A stretch of DNA of 64,000 nucleotides from Mesocentrotus franciscanus (taxonomy: Eukaryota > Echinodermata > Echinoidea > Camarodonta > Strongylocentrotidae). Where the stretch lies: contig CP137682.1 in NCBI GenBank assembly GCA_037976565.1, forward strand, positions 30,535,790-30,599,789. Reading direction: 5' to 3'. A program made the position numbers and the translations under genes. The notes beneath the pieces were generated by a model. That model was given only the letters and a program-made list of their open reading frames with translations. It was not told where the DNA came from and did not search any database. Shown here piece by piece: positions 1 through 11,737 of this stretch (the first letter of the stretch is position 1; each line of letters opens with the position of its first letter).

Positions 1-104
1 GATAACGAGTCATCAAAAATCAACCATATTTGGTATACATCAATTTTAGGTCAAGGTCAACAAAAAAGTCGACAAAATCCGCGTACGCACCTCGACGCGC
101 GCGC
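1..104 (+). repeat. Diverged 5' module fragment of the array unit
   Basis: Short sequence before the first gap. It has two AGGTCA-type half-sites (near 47-60) and ends in a CG-alternating run, like the 5' modules of the later units, but the rest matches neither form A nor form B well. It is probably a diverged or partial copy. Confidence 0.5.
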
Positions 105-604
105 NNNNNNNNNNNNNNNNNNNNNNNNNNNNNNNNNNNNNNNNNNNNNNNNNNNNNNNNNNNNNNNNNNNNNNNNNNNNNNNNNNNNNNNNNNNNNNNN
201 NNNNNNNNNNNNNNNNNNNNNNNNNNNNNNNNNNNNNNNNNNNNNNNNNNNNNNNNNNNNNNNNNNNNNNNNNNNNNNNNNNNNNNNNNNNNNNNNNNNN
301 NNNNNNNNNNNNNNNNNNNNNNNNNNNNNNNNNNNNNNNNNNNNNNNNNNNNNNNNNNNNNNNNNNNNNNNNNNNNNNNNNNNNNNNNNNNNNNNNNNNN
401 NNNNNNNNNNNNNNNNNNNNNNNNNNNNNNNNNNNNNNNNNNNNNNNNNNNNNNNNNNNNNNNNNNNNNNNNNNNNNNNNNNNNNNNNNNNNNNNNNNNN
501 NNNNNNNNNNNNNNNNNNNNNNNNNNNNNNNNNNNNNNNNNNNNNNNNNNNNNNNNNNNNNNNNNNNNNNNNNNNNNNNNNNNNNNNNNNNNNNNNNNNN
601 NNNN
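105..604. other. Assembly gap (500 N)
   Basis: Run of exactly 500 N, flanked on the left by a CG-alternating run and on the right by a form-B unit body. The size matches the other three gaps, so it is a placeholder length. Confidence 0.99.
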
Positions 605-2086
605 GATATGATTTCATGTCTCATTTGACCCTCAATTAACTCATGACGTCATCATAATGGCCTCGAACTCAAAATTTCAATTTGCATATTATGACGTCAG
701 CATATTTTGGAAAATTGATTGTATCTCTGTAAATATTGATCGATTTTCTTCCAAATTTTGATATGTTCTAGCTGAGACAATTCTCACAAATGCAGTCACC
801 ACGATTTTTCATTTTGACAAAGGCATCATGGCGTATTTTTGCGATTAAAGGAGGCATGTCAATTTTAACATTTTGCGTGTATTCTCTATGGGACATGACT
901 TTTTCTCAAAACTGGATTCTACATTCCCGTCTTTCGCGAGCAATATCTCCATTGTTTAGTTTTGTTTTTCGCTGAGCTTTGAGTATGTTGTAGCTGAGAC
1001 AATAAGCTATCACAAGTGTGCCCTATTTTTCGATCAGATGCCGGGATCATGCTCATATTTCACTTGCAAATGAGATTTGAGAATTCTATTTTCCGTTCAC
1101 GTGTAATGTCTATGTGGATTATTTTGGTATAGTGGTCTAGCACTTGCCTCCCATTCCGGCGACCCAAGTTCGATTCCTGGTGGGTCATTTTTTTTTTTTT
1201 TTTGCCGTCGTTTTAGATTTGATTTTATGATCTTCTTCGACTATTATAACATATTATCATATACAATCACAAACAATGTAATAAAATGCCTAATTTTGCG
1301 TGTTATATCTATGAGAAGAATGTCAATCGTTTGAGTACAACCCTATGGGAATCTGGTATTAAACCTAATATAGGGTTTATCTCCCAACTCTGCTACAATA
1401 TCAAATCACCTTGCTAGTCTCCTTCCCAGACGTTTTTACTTTTTCAGTTATTCAGCCCAAGGTATATGCATGTTTACGTCTCTCCGTGGACATAGAATTG
1501 TTTACTTGTCTATACTTCTCTCTTTCTCTATATTAAATTCTATTTATGCTGGATATATTGAATGCATCGTTCTCCATTGCATCTCTCTCTTTCTCCTCTC
1601 TCTTGCTCTGTTTCCTTCTCCTCTCTTATTTTGCCCCTCTCCTTCTCTTGCTCTGTCTCTGCATATATATCTCTCTCTACTCTTTTACCCTCTCCCTCTC
1701 TCTCTGCCTCCCTCTACCTCGACCTCTTGCCTTGCCTCCCTCTTATTCTCTTGCTCTGTCTCCCTCTGCCTCTGCCCTTCTCTTTTCTTCTCTCTCACCC
1801 TCTACCTCTCCCGCCTCTGGTTCTCGTTCTCCTTTTATTATGTCTTGTAATGTTCCTTAATTTTCTATAGCTCTGCCCTTTGCCCTTTGGCCTTGGAACT
1901 CAAAATACGAATTTGCATATTATGACGTCAGCATATTTATGGAAAATTGATTGTATCTCTGTAAATATGGATCGATTTTCTTCCAAATTTTGATATGTTG
2001 TAGCTAAGACAATTTTCTACAAGATCAGTTATTCAGATTACATAACAGACCACCTAATTCGTCTTCATGACGAATTACATTTCTAG
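605..2086 (+). repeat. Array unit 0 (form-B body, 5' part lost in gap)
   Basis: Begins inside the unit body. It holds a diverged ~222 bp monomer region, a tRNA-Gly-like module at 1115-1187 (one base is lost in box A relative to the other copies) with a long poly-T, a CT-rich module at about 1500-1885, and the right-end hairpin with CTAG at 2083-2086. The hairpin loop reads TTCAT here instead of CTCAT. Confidence 0.85.
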
Positions 2087-4256
2087 TTATTATTATTATT
2101 TATTTATTTTTATTTCCTCCAATTTTTGTTCCGACGATAACTCAAGATCGGTACAGTCAATTTCTTTCAATTTTGGCACAGTCATGGGTCATTGTCATGA
2201 ACGTGACAGGAACATTTTCAAGGTCATCAGGTCATCGTGACGTCATCCAGGCGCCATTTTGTGAAATCACATGATCAATCATATCTTCATGATGCGTCAT
2301 CAAAGGTCATTCATATTCATATCACATATACTTCAGGTCAAGGGTCAACAGGTCATGTCATCAAGGTCACATAAAGGTCATGACGCGTACGCGCGTCAAA
2401 ATTTTAAAAGCTCAAAATCACTTAACTATTAATGGAAGTACGAATCAGGTCATTTTAAGCATTTCAAAATTTCCGTCCGTGCGCGTCGCGCGCGCGTTAT
2501 GCGCGCGCGCAGCGTACACATCGTAAAAACGCCTTTTTCGCATGGTTTTTATTTCTGACTATTTTTGACAATTTCCAACTATTTCCAGTCATTCTCGACC
2601 TTCCATAATGCCACACGCGTGCGTCAAACTTTAAAATTCGTGCGCGCGTCAATGGGCAATATAATGTAAAAGTGGTAAAAACATGTCTATATAAAATCCG
2701 CCATAGCTCGTCAGAATGCCTAAATACCCCAAATTTTTAACATTTTCTGGAAGCCCATGAAATGTTTATGTGATTTCATGTATAATTTTGTCCAATCGTA
2801 TGTTCTGACGTCGTCATATTTGCATATGAACTCGAAAATTTGATTTTGAAAATATGACATCATAATTTTTGTATTCATTTGATAATATTGCAGTAATAGT
2901 TGTCGATTTTCTTCCAAATTTTGATATGTTGTAGCTGAGACAATTCTCTACAAATGCAGTCACACAATTTTCATTTTGACAAAGGCATCATGGCGTATTT
3001 TTGCGATTAAAGGAGGCATGTCAATTTTCACATTTTGCGTGTATTCTCTATGGGACATGACTTTTCTCAAAACTGGATTCTACATTCCGTCTTTCGCGAG
3101 CAATATCTCCGTCGTTTTAGTTTTGTTTTCGCTGAGCTTCGAGTATGTTGTAGCTGAGACAATAAGCTATCACAAGTGTGCCCTTTATTTTTCGATCAGA
3201 TGCCGGGATCATGCTCATATTTCACTTGCAAAGTGGGATTTGAGAATTCCATTTTCCGTTCACGTGTAATGTCTATGTGGATTATTTTGGTATAGTGGTC
3301 ATAGCACTTGCCTCCCATTCCGGCGACCCAAGTTCGATTCCTGGTGGGTCATTTTTTTTTTTGCCGTCGTTTTAAATTTGATTTTATGATCTTCTTCGAC
3401 TATTAGAACATATTATCATATACAATCACAAACAATGTAATAAAATGCCTAATTTTGCGTGTTATATCTATGGGAGAAGAATGTCAATCGTTTGAGTACA
3501 ACCCTATGAAATCTGGTTCCTTGTCGTGTATTAAACCTAATATAGGGTTTATCTCCCAACTCTGCTACAATATCAAATCACCTTGCTAGTCTCCTTCCCA
3601 GACGTTTTACTTTTTCCAGTTATTCAGCCCAGGTATATGCATGTTTACGTCTCTCCGTGGACATAGAATTGTTTACTTGTCTATACTTCTCTCTTTCTCT
3701 ATATTAAATTCTATTTATGCTGGATATATTGAATGCATCGTTCTCCATTGCATCTCTCTCTTTCTCCTCTCTCTTGCTCTGCATGTTTCCTTCTCCTCTC
3801 TTATTTTGCCCCTCTCCTTCTCTTGCTCTGTCTCTGCATATATATATCTCTCTCTACTCTTTTACCCTCTCCCTCTCTCTCTGCCTCCCTCTACCTCGAC
3901 CTCTTGCCTTGCCTCCCTCTTATTCTCTTGCTCTGTCTCCCTCTGCCTCTGCCCTTCTCTTTTCTTCTCTCTCACCCTCTACCTCTCCCGCCTCTGGTTC
4001 TCGTTCTCCTTCTATTATGTCTTGTAATGTTCCTTAATTTTCTATAGCTCTGCCCTTTGCCCTTGGAACTCAAAATACGAATTTGCATATTATGACGTCA
4101 GCATATTTATGGAAAATTGATTGTATCTCTGTAAATATGGATCGATTTTCTTCCAAATTTTGATATGTTGTAGCTAAGACAATTTTCTACAAGATCAGTT
4201 ATTCAGATTACATAACAGACCACCTAATTCGTCCTCATGACGAATTACATTTCTAG
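2087..4256 (+). repeat. Array unit 1 (form A)
   Basis: 2170 bp. An AT-rich start is followed by the form-A module (2130-2650) with many AGGTCA half-sites, a DR1-like pair at 2335-2347 (AGGTCA-A-GGGTCA) and two CG-alternating blocks (about 2384-2400, 2475-2515). Then come a monomer-like body, tRNA-like module 3278-3351, CT-rich module 3660-4060 and terminus with CTAG at 4253-4256. The base after CTAG is A here, whereas almost all other copies have T. Confidence 0.9.
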
Positions 4257-6301
4257 ATTATTATTTATTTTTATTTTTCCTCCTTTTTGTTCCGACGATA
4301 ACTCAAGATCGGTACAGTCAATTTCTTTCAATTTTGGACAGTCATGGGTCATTGTCATAAAACGTGACAGGAACATTTTCAAGGTCATCAGGTCATCGTG
4401 ACGTCATCCAGGCGCCATTTTGTGAAATCACATGATCAATCATATCTTCATGATGCGTCATCAAAGGTCATTCATATTCATATCACATATAATTCAGGTC
4501 AAGGGTCAACAGGTCATGTCGTCAAAAATCACATAAAGGTCATGACGCGCGTACGCGCGTCAAAATTACAAAAGCTCAAAATCACTTAACTATTAATTGA
4601 GTACGAATCAGGTCATTTTAAGCATTTCAAAATTTCCGTCCGTGCGCGTCCGCGCGCGCATTATGCGCGCGCGCATCGCGTACACATCGTAAAACGCCTT
4701 TTTCGCATGGTTTTTATTTCTGACACTATTTTTGACAATTTCCAACTATTTCCAGTAATTCTCGACCTTCCATAATGCCACGCGCGTGCGTCAAACTTTA
4801 AAATTCGTGCGCGCGTCAATGGGCAATATAATGTAAAAGTGGTAAAAACATGTCTATATAAAATCCGCCATAGCTCGTCAGAATGCCTAAATACCCCCAA
4901 ATTTTTAACATTTTCTGGAAGCCCATGAAATGTTTATGTGATTTCATGTATAATTTTGTCCAATCGTATGTTCTGACGTCGTCATATTTGCATATGAACT
5001 CGAAAATTTGATTTTGAAAATATGACATCATAATTTTGTATTCATTTGATAATATTGCAGTAATCGGTTGTCAATTTTCTTCCAAATTTTGATATGTTGT
5101 AGCTGAGACAATTCTCTACCAATGCAGTCAACACGAATTTTCATTTTGACAAAAGCATCATGGCGTATTTTGGCGATTAAAGGAGGCATGTCAATTGTTC
5201 ACATTTTGCGTGTATTCTCTATGGGACATGACTTTTCTCAAAACTGGATTCTACATTCCCGTCTTTCGCGAGCAATATCTCCGTCGTTTTAGTTTTCTTT
5301 TCGCTGAGCTTCGAGTATGTTGTAGCTGAGACAATAAGCTATCACAAGTGTTTTCTTTATTTTTCGATCAGATGCCGGGATCATGCTCATATTTCACTTG
5401 CAAAGTGGGATTTGAGAATTCCATTTTCCGTTCACGTGTAATCGCTATGGGAAATGTTTTTATATCGGTAACGCACTTGTTTATTTTTATTTTCCCACCA
5501 CTTTCTTGTGAGCGTGATTGCTCAAATTCGGCTCCATCAATTTTCATCAAATTTTTGTCAGTCATCAGGCTTATCAAATTCAAGTGCCACCATTTTTTCA
5601 AGGTCATCAGGTCATCGTGACGTCATCCAGGCGCCATTTTGTGAAATCACATTATCAATCATATCTTCATGATGCGTCATCAAGGTTATTTATATTCATA
5701 TCACATATACTTTACCTCAAGGGTCATGTCATCAAAGGTCACATAAAGGTCATGACGCGCGCGTACGCGCGTCAATTTTAAATGCTCAAAATCACTTAAC
5801 TATTAAACGAAAGTACGAATCAGGTCATTTTAAGCATTTCAAAATTTCCGTCCGTGCGCGTCCGCGCGCGCGTTACGCGCGCGCAGCACGTACACATCGT
5901 AAACACGCCGTTTTTCGCATGGTTTGTATTCCTGACACTATTTTTGACAATTTTCAACTATTTCCAGTCATTCTCGACCTTCTATAATGCCCTACGCGTG
6001 CGTCAAACTTTTAAATTCGTGCGCGCGTCAATGGGCAATATAATGTAAAAGTGGTAAAAACATGTCTATATAAAATCCGCCATAGCTCGTCAGAATGCCT
6101 GAATTCCTCTCAATTTTTTCATATTTGGATAGAGTATGAATTGGAGATATGATTTCATGTCTCATTTTGCCAGTACAAATATCGTGACGTCATCATAAAG
6201 GCCTTGGAACTCAAAATACGAATTTGCATTTTATGACGTCCGCATATTTATGGAAAATTGATTGTATCTCTGTAAATATTGATTGTTTTCTTCCAAATTT
6301 A

Positions 6302-7745
6302 GATATGTTGTAGCTAAGACAATTCTCTACAAGATAAGTTGGCCTCACTTTTCGTTTTGATGACGTCATCAAAGTGAAAATTTCAATTAAAGGCGACATG
6401 TCAGAATTTTCTTAACGTGCGTGTTATGTCTACGGAAGTCAATTTCGTTCACATCATGAATCTACATAACATTAATCTTTGAGCACTATCTAGCTTATTT
6501 GAGCTCTTTTTTCTCCCAAATTTTGATATGTTGTAGCTAAGACAATTCTCTACAAGATAAGTCACTCTCACTTTTCGTTTTGATGACGTCATCATAGTGA
6601 AAATTTCAATTAAAGGTGACATGTCAGAATTTTCTTAACGTGCGTGTTATGTCTATGAAAGTGAATTTCGTTCACATCATATGAATCTACATAACATTAA
6701 TCTTTGAGCACCATCTAGCTTATTTGTGCTCTTTTTCTTCCAAATTTTGATATGTTGTAGCTAAGACAATTCTCTACAAGATAAGTCACCCTCACTTTTC
6801 GTTTTGATGACGTCATCATAGTGAAAATTTCAATTAAAGGTGACATGTCAGAATTTTCTTAACGTGCGTGTTATGTCTATGAAAGTGAATTTCGTTCACA
6901 TCATATGAATCTACATAACATTAATCTTTGAGCACCATCTAGCTTATTTGTGCTCTTTTTCTTCCAAATTTTGATATGTTGTAGCTAAGACAATTCTCTA
7001 CAAGATAAGTCACTCTCACTTTTCGTTTTGATGACGTCATCATAGTGAAAATTTCAATTAAAGGTGACATGTCAGAATTTTCTTAACGTGCGTGTTATGT
7101 CTATGTAAGTGAATTTCGTTCACATCATATGAATCTACATAACATTAATCTTTGAGCACCATCTAGCTTATTTGTGCTCTTTTTTCTTCCAAATTTTGAT
7201 ATGTTGTAGCTAAGACAATTCTCTACAAGATAAGTCACTCTCACTTTTCGTTTTGATGACGTCATCATAGTGAAAATTTCAATTAAAGGTGACATGTCAG
7301 AATTTTCTTAACGTGCGTGTTATGTCTATGTAAGTGAATTTCGTTCACATCATATGAATCTACATAACATTAATCTTTGAGCACCATCTAGCTTATTTGT
7401 GCTCTTTTTTCTTCCAAATTTTGATATGTTGTAGCTAAGACAATTCTCTACAAGATAAGTCACTCTCACTTTTCGTTTTGATGACGTCATCATAGTGAAA
7501 ATTTCAATTAAAGGCGACATGTCAGAATTTTCTTAATTTGCGTGTTATGTCTATGAAAGTGAATTTCGTTCACATCATATGAATCTACATAACATTAATC
7601 TTGGAGCACTATCTAGCTTATTTGTGCTTTTTTCTCCCAAATTTTGATATGTTGTAGCTAAGACAATTCTCTACAAGATAAGTCACCCTCACTTTTCGTT
7701 TTGATGACGTCATCATAGTGAAAATTTCAATTAAAGGTGACATTA
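6302..7745 (+). repeat. Tandem array of ~224 bp monomers, six full copies plus a partial
   Basis: GATATGTTGTAGCTAAGACA recurs at 6525, 6749, 6973, 7198, 7423 and 7646, with a diverged first copy at 6302 (AGATATG). Spacings are 223, 224, 224, 225, 225 and 223. Each monomer carries one GATGACGTCATC palindrome (for example 6584-6591 for the TGACGTCA core) and the phrase GAATCTACATAACATTAATC. Copies differ at only a few positions, so the array is young or homogenised. It decays into a diverged seventh copy running to 7980. Confidence 0.95.
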
Positions 7746-8439
7746 TGTTATGTTATGCTATGTCTACGGAAGTCAATTTCGTTCACATAATGAATCTACA
7801 TGACATTGTTCTGTGAGTAGTATCTCGCTTATTTTTGCTCTAATCCCCCGCACCCCCAATTTAAGTATGTTATAGCTGATACTATGAGCTATCGGAAGTG
7901 CGCCTTCCGTTTTTGATCAGATGTTTGAATCATGTAGAAATTTTTAATTGAAAGTTGAAATAGCGAATATGCCAAGGCCGTTTGTCAGCTTTGCATCGCT
8001 CTCTCTCTCTTCTATTTCACCCTCTCCCTCTCTTGTTCTGCCTCCCTCTTCTTCTAGCTCTGATGTCTCCTAGCTGTCTCTGCCTCTCTCTTTCTCTACT
8101 CTCTCACCCTCTCCTTTTCCCGCCTTTGGCTCCCGCTCTCCCTCTTTTATGTCTTATAGGATGTTCTTTAATTTCCTCTAGCTCTTTGCTGTGCCCTTTG
8201 TATTCTTATTTCACCCCTACCATGTTTCCTTGTACTTTCCTCTCTCCTTCCAAGTGTATGCATTCTGATTCCTCTTTCATCCCTCGGTCCAGCTCATGTA
8301 TTTTTACATGACTATAACCAGTCTCCCTCTCTCCTTCTCTATCTCTATATTTTCATCAAATTTCATTATGATCATGATCTTGATCATAATCATTTCTCAA
8401 TATTTTGTTCATCAGTTGAGTTATTACTTCAGTTCAGGT

Positions 8440-8560
8440 CACAGCTAGTTCAATATCAGTTCATCAGTTCATTCATCAGTTCATCAGTTTAGCTCATCAA
8501 TTCAGTTCATTTCACATCAGTTCAATCTATCAGTTCATCAGTACTTCATTCATCAATTCA
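8440..8560 (+). repeat. Degenerate TTCATCAGTTCA minisatellite in alternative 3' module
   Basis: Irregular iterations of TTCATCAG and CAGTTCA. The same stretch occurs in units 16 (about 50285-50430) and 17 (about 52725-52865), always between the CT-rich variant and the right-end hairpin. It defines an alternative 3' module. Confidence 0.75.
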
Positions 8561-8682
8561 TATCTTAATACATCATTTTACATTAACATCATTATATTGG
8601 ATCATTGAATTGAAGATGAGCATGATCATAAGAATTGTAGACAGACCACCTAATTCGTCCTCATGACGAATTAAATGTCTAG

Positions 8683-11600
8683 TTATTATTATTATTTATT
8701 TTTATTTCCTCCACTTTTTTGTTCCCAGGATAACTCAAGATCGGTACAGTCAATTTCTTTCAATTTTGGCACAGTCATGGGTCATTGTCATAAGACGTGA
8801 CAGGAACATTTTCAAGGTCATCAGGTCATCGTGACGTCATCCAGGCGCCATTTTGTGAAATCACATGATCAATCATATCTTCATGATGCGTCATCAAAGG
8901 TCATTCATATTCATATCACATATACTTCAGGTCAAGGGTCAACAGGTCATGTCGTCAAAGGTCACATAAAGGTCGACGCGCGTACGCGCGTCAAAATTAA
9001 AATGCTCAAAATCACTTAACTATTAAACGAGAGTACGAATCAGGTCATTTTAAGCATTTCAAAATTTCCGTCCGTGCGCGTCCGCGCGCGCGTTATGCGC
9101 GCGCGCAGCGCGTACACATCGTAAAAACGCCGTTTTTTCGCATGGTTTGTATTCCTGACACTATTTTTGACAATTTCCAACTATTTTCAGTCATTCTCGA
9201 CCTTCCATAATGCCACACGCGTGCGTCAAACTTTAAAATTCGTGCGCGCGTCAATGGGCAATATAATGTAAAAAGTGGTAAAAACATGTCTATATAAAAT
9301 CCGCCATAGCTCGTCAGAATGCCTAAATACCCCAAATTTTTAACATTTTCTGGAAGCCCATGAAATTTTATGTGATTTCATGTATAATTTTGTCCAATCG
9401 TATGTTCTGACGTCGTCATATTTGCATATGAACTCGAAAATTTGATTTTGAAAATATGACATCATAATTTTTGTATTCATTTGATAATATTGCAGTAATC
9501 GGTTGTCGATTTTCTTCCAAATTTTGATATGTTGTAGCTGAGACAATTCTCTACCAATGCAGTCAACACGATTTTCATTTTGACAAAAGCATCATGGCGT
9601 ATTTTTGCGATTAAAGGAGGCATGTCAATTTTCACATTTTGCGTGTATTCTCTATGGGACATGACTTTTCTCAAAACTGGATTCTACATTCCCGTCTTTC
9701 GCGAGCAATATCTCCGTCGTTTTAGTTTTGTTTTCGCTGAGCTTCGAGTATGTTGTAGCTGAGACAATAAGCTATCACAAGTGTGCCCTTTATTTTTCGA
9801 TCAGATGCCGGGATCATGCTCATATTTCACTTGCAAAGTGGGATTTGAGAATTCCATTTTCCGTTCACGTGTAATCGCTATGGGAAATGTTTTTATATCG
9901 GTAACGCACTTGTTTATTTTTATTTTCCCACCACTTTCTTGTGAGCGTGATTGCTCAAATTCGGCTCCATCAATTTTCATCAAATTTTTGTCAGTCATCA
10001 GGCTTATCAAGGTCAAGTGCCAGCATTTTCAAGGTCATCAGGTCATCATGACGTCATCTAGGTGCCATTTTGTGAAATCACATTATCAATCATATCTTCA
10101 TGATGCGTCATCAAAGGTCATTCATATTTATATCACATATGCTTCAGGTCAAGGGTCAACAGGTCATGTCATCAAAAGTCACATAAACGTCATGACGCGC
10201 GTAAGCGCGTCAAAATTTAAAATGCTCAAAATCACTTAACTATTAAACGAGTGCGATTTAGGTCATTTAAGCATTTCAAAATTTCCGTCCGTGCGCGTCC
10301 GCGCGCAATATGCGCGCGCACAGCATTACAAAACGTAAAAACGCCGTTTTTCGCATGGTTTGTATTTCTGACACTATTTTTGACAATTTCTAACATTTTC
10401 CAGTCATTCTCGACCTTCTATAATGCCACACGCGTGCGTCAAACTTTAAAATTCGTGCGCGCGTCAATGGGCAATATAATGTAAAAAGTGGTAAAAACAT
10501 GTCTATATAAAATCCGCCATAGCTCGTTAGAATGCTGAATACCTCTCAATTTTTTTCATATTTGGATAGAGTATGAATTGTAGATATGATTTCATGTCTC
10601 ATTTTGCCAGTACAAATATTGTGACGTCATCATAAAGGCCTTGGAACTCAAAATACGAATTTGCATATTATGACGTCAGCATATTTATGGAAAATTGATT
10701 GTATCTCTGTAAATAGTGATCATTTTCTTCCAAATTTAGATATGTTGTAGCTAAGACAATTCTCTACAAGATAAGTTACCTCACTTTTCGTTTTGATGAC
10801 GTCATCATAGTGAAAATTTCGATTAAAGGCGACATGTCAGAATTTTCTAATTTGCGTGTTATGTCTATAAAAGTGAATTTCGTTCACATCATATGAATCT
10901 ACATAACATTAATCTTTGAGCACTATCTAGCTTATTTGTGCTCTTTTTCTCCCAAATTTTGATATGTTGTAGCTAAGACAATTCTCTACAAGATAAGTCA
11001 CCCTCACTTTTCGTTTTGATGACGTCATCATAGTGAAAATTTCAATTAAAGGCGACATGTCAGAATTTTCTTAATTTGCGTGTTATGTCTATCGGAAAGT
11101 GAATTTCGTTCACATCATATGAATCTACATAACATTAATCTTTGAGCACTATCTAGCTTATTTGTGCTCTTTTTCTCCCAAATTTTGATATGTTGTAGCT
11201 AAGACAATTCTCTACAAGATAAGTCACCCTCACTTTTCGTTTTGATGACGTCATCATAGTGAAAATTTCAGTTAAAGGCGACATGTCAGAATTTTCTTAA
11301 TTTGCGTGTTATGTCTATCGGAAAGTGAATTTCGTTCACATCATATGAATCTAGACATTAATCTTTGAGCACTATCTAGCTTATTTGCGCTCTTTTTCTC
11401 CCAAATTTTGATATGCTGCCTCTGCCCTTCTCTTTTCTTTTCTCTCACCCTCTACCTCTCCCGCCTGCTCTGGTTCTCGTTCTCCTTCTATTATGTCTTG
11501 TAATGTTCCTTAATTTTCTATAGCTCTGCCCTTTGCCCTTTGGCCTTGGAACTCAAAATACGAATTTGCATATTATGACGTCAGCATATTTATGGAAAAT

Positions 11601-11737
11601 TGATTGTATCTGTAAATATGGATCGATTTTCTTCCAAATTTTGATATGTTGTAGCTAAGACAATTTTCTACAAGATCAGTTATTCAGATTACATAACAGA
11701 CCACCTAATTCGTCCTCATGACGAATTACATTTCTAG
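8683..11737 (+). repeat. Array unit 3 (composite: A + A + short 224 bp array, internal breakpoint)
   Basis: Form A runs to 9873. At 9874 (GTGTAATCGCTATGG) a second form-A start begins (about 9900-10500). Monomers follow at 10739, 10961, 11187 and 11410 (spacings 222, 226, 223). The fourth monomer stops after GATATG at 11415 and is fused directly into the middle of the CT-rich module. Terminus CTAG 11734-11737. It has no tRNA-like module. Confidence 0.85.
10739..11412 (+). repeat. Short tandem array of ~224 bp monomers
   Basis: Three monomers and the first bases of a fourth, same family as 6302-7745, with CTTAATTTGCGTG variants where the first array has CTTAACGTGCGTG. It is cut short at 11413-11416 by fusion to a CT-rich module. 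Confidence 0.93.

Larger units (their letters stand above)
4257..8682 (+). repeat. Array unit 2 (composite: A + A + 224 bp array + alternative 3' module)
   Basis: 4426 bp, about twice the usual length. A form-A module runs to 5440, where the usual GTGTAATGTCTATG is replaced by GTGTAATCGCTATG and a second form-A start follows (5460-6100). After this comes a homogeneous 223-225 bp tandem array (about 6302-7745). A CT-rich variant (7985-8340) and a TTCATCAGTTCA-type minisatellite (about 8440-8560) precede the terminus, CTAG 8679-8682. There is no tRNA-like module. Confidence 0.85.

Noticed and set aside
1470..1870. Overlapping 100-165 codon open frames in all three plus frames through CT-rich modules (also 3641-4047, 13194-13691, 19063-19426, 27811-28217, 30163-30530, 32413-32778, 37947-38409, 47536-47904, 54576-55064)
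   Set aside because: They translate to Leu/Ser/Pro low complexity. Pyrimidine-only codons cannot be stops, so the frames stay open by composition, and all three frames are open at once.
9781..10239. 152-codon open frame in unit 3, with near copies at 5348-5620 and 34266-34538
   Set aside because: It spans the module switch point and AGGTCA-rich repeat DNA. Copies differ by frame-changing indels and there is no domain, so it is not a conserved protein.
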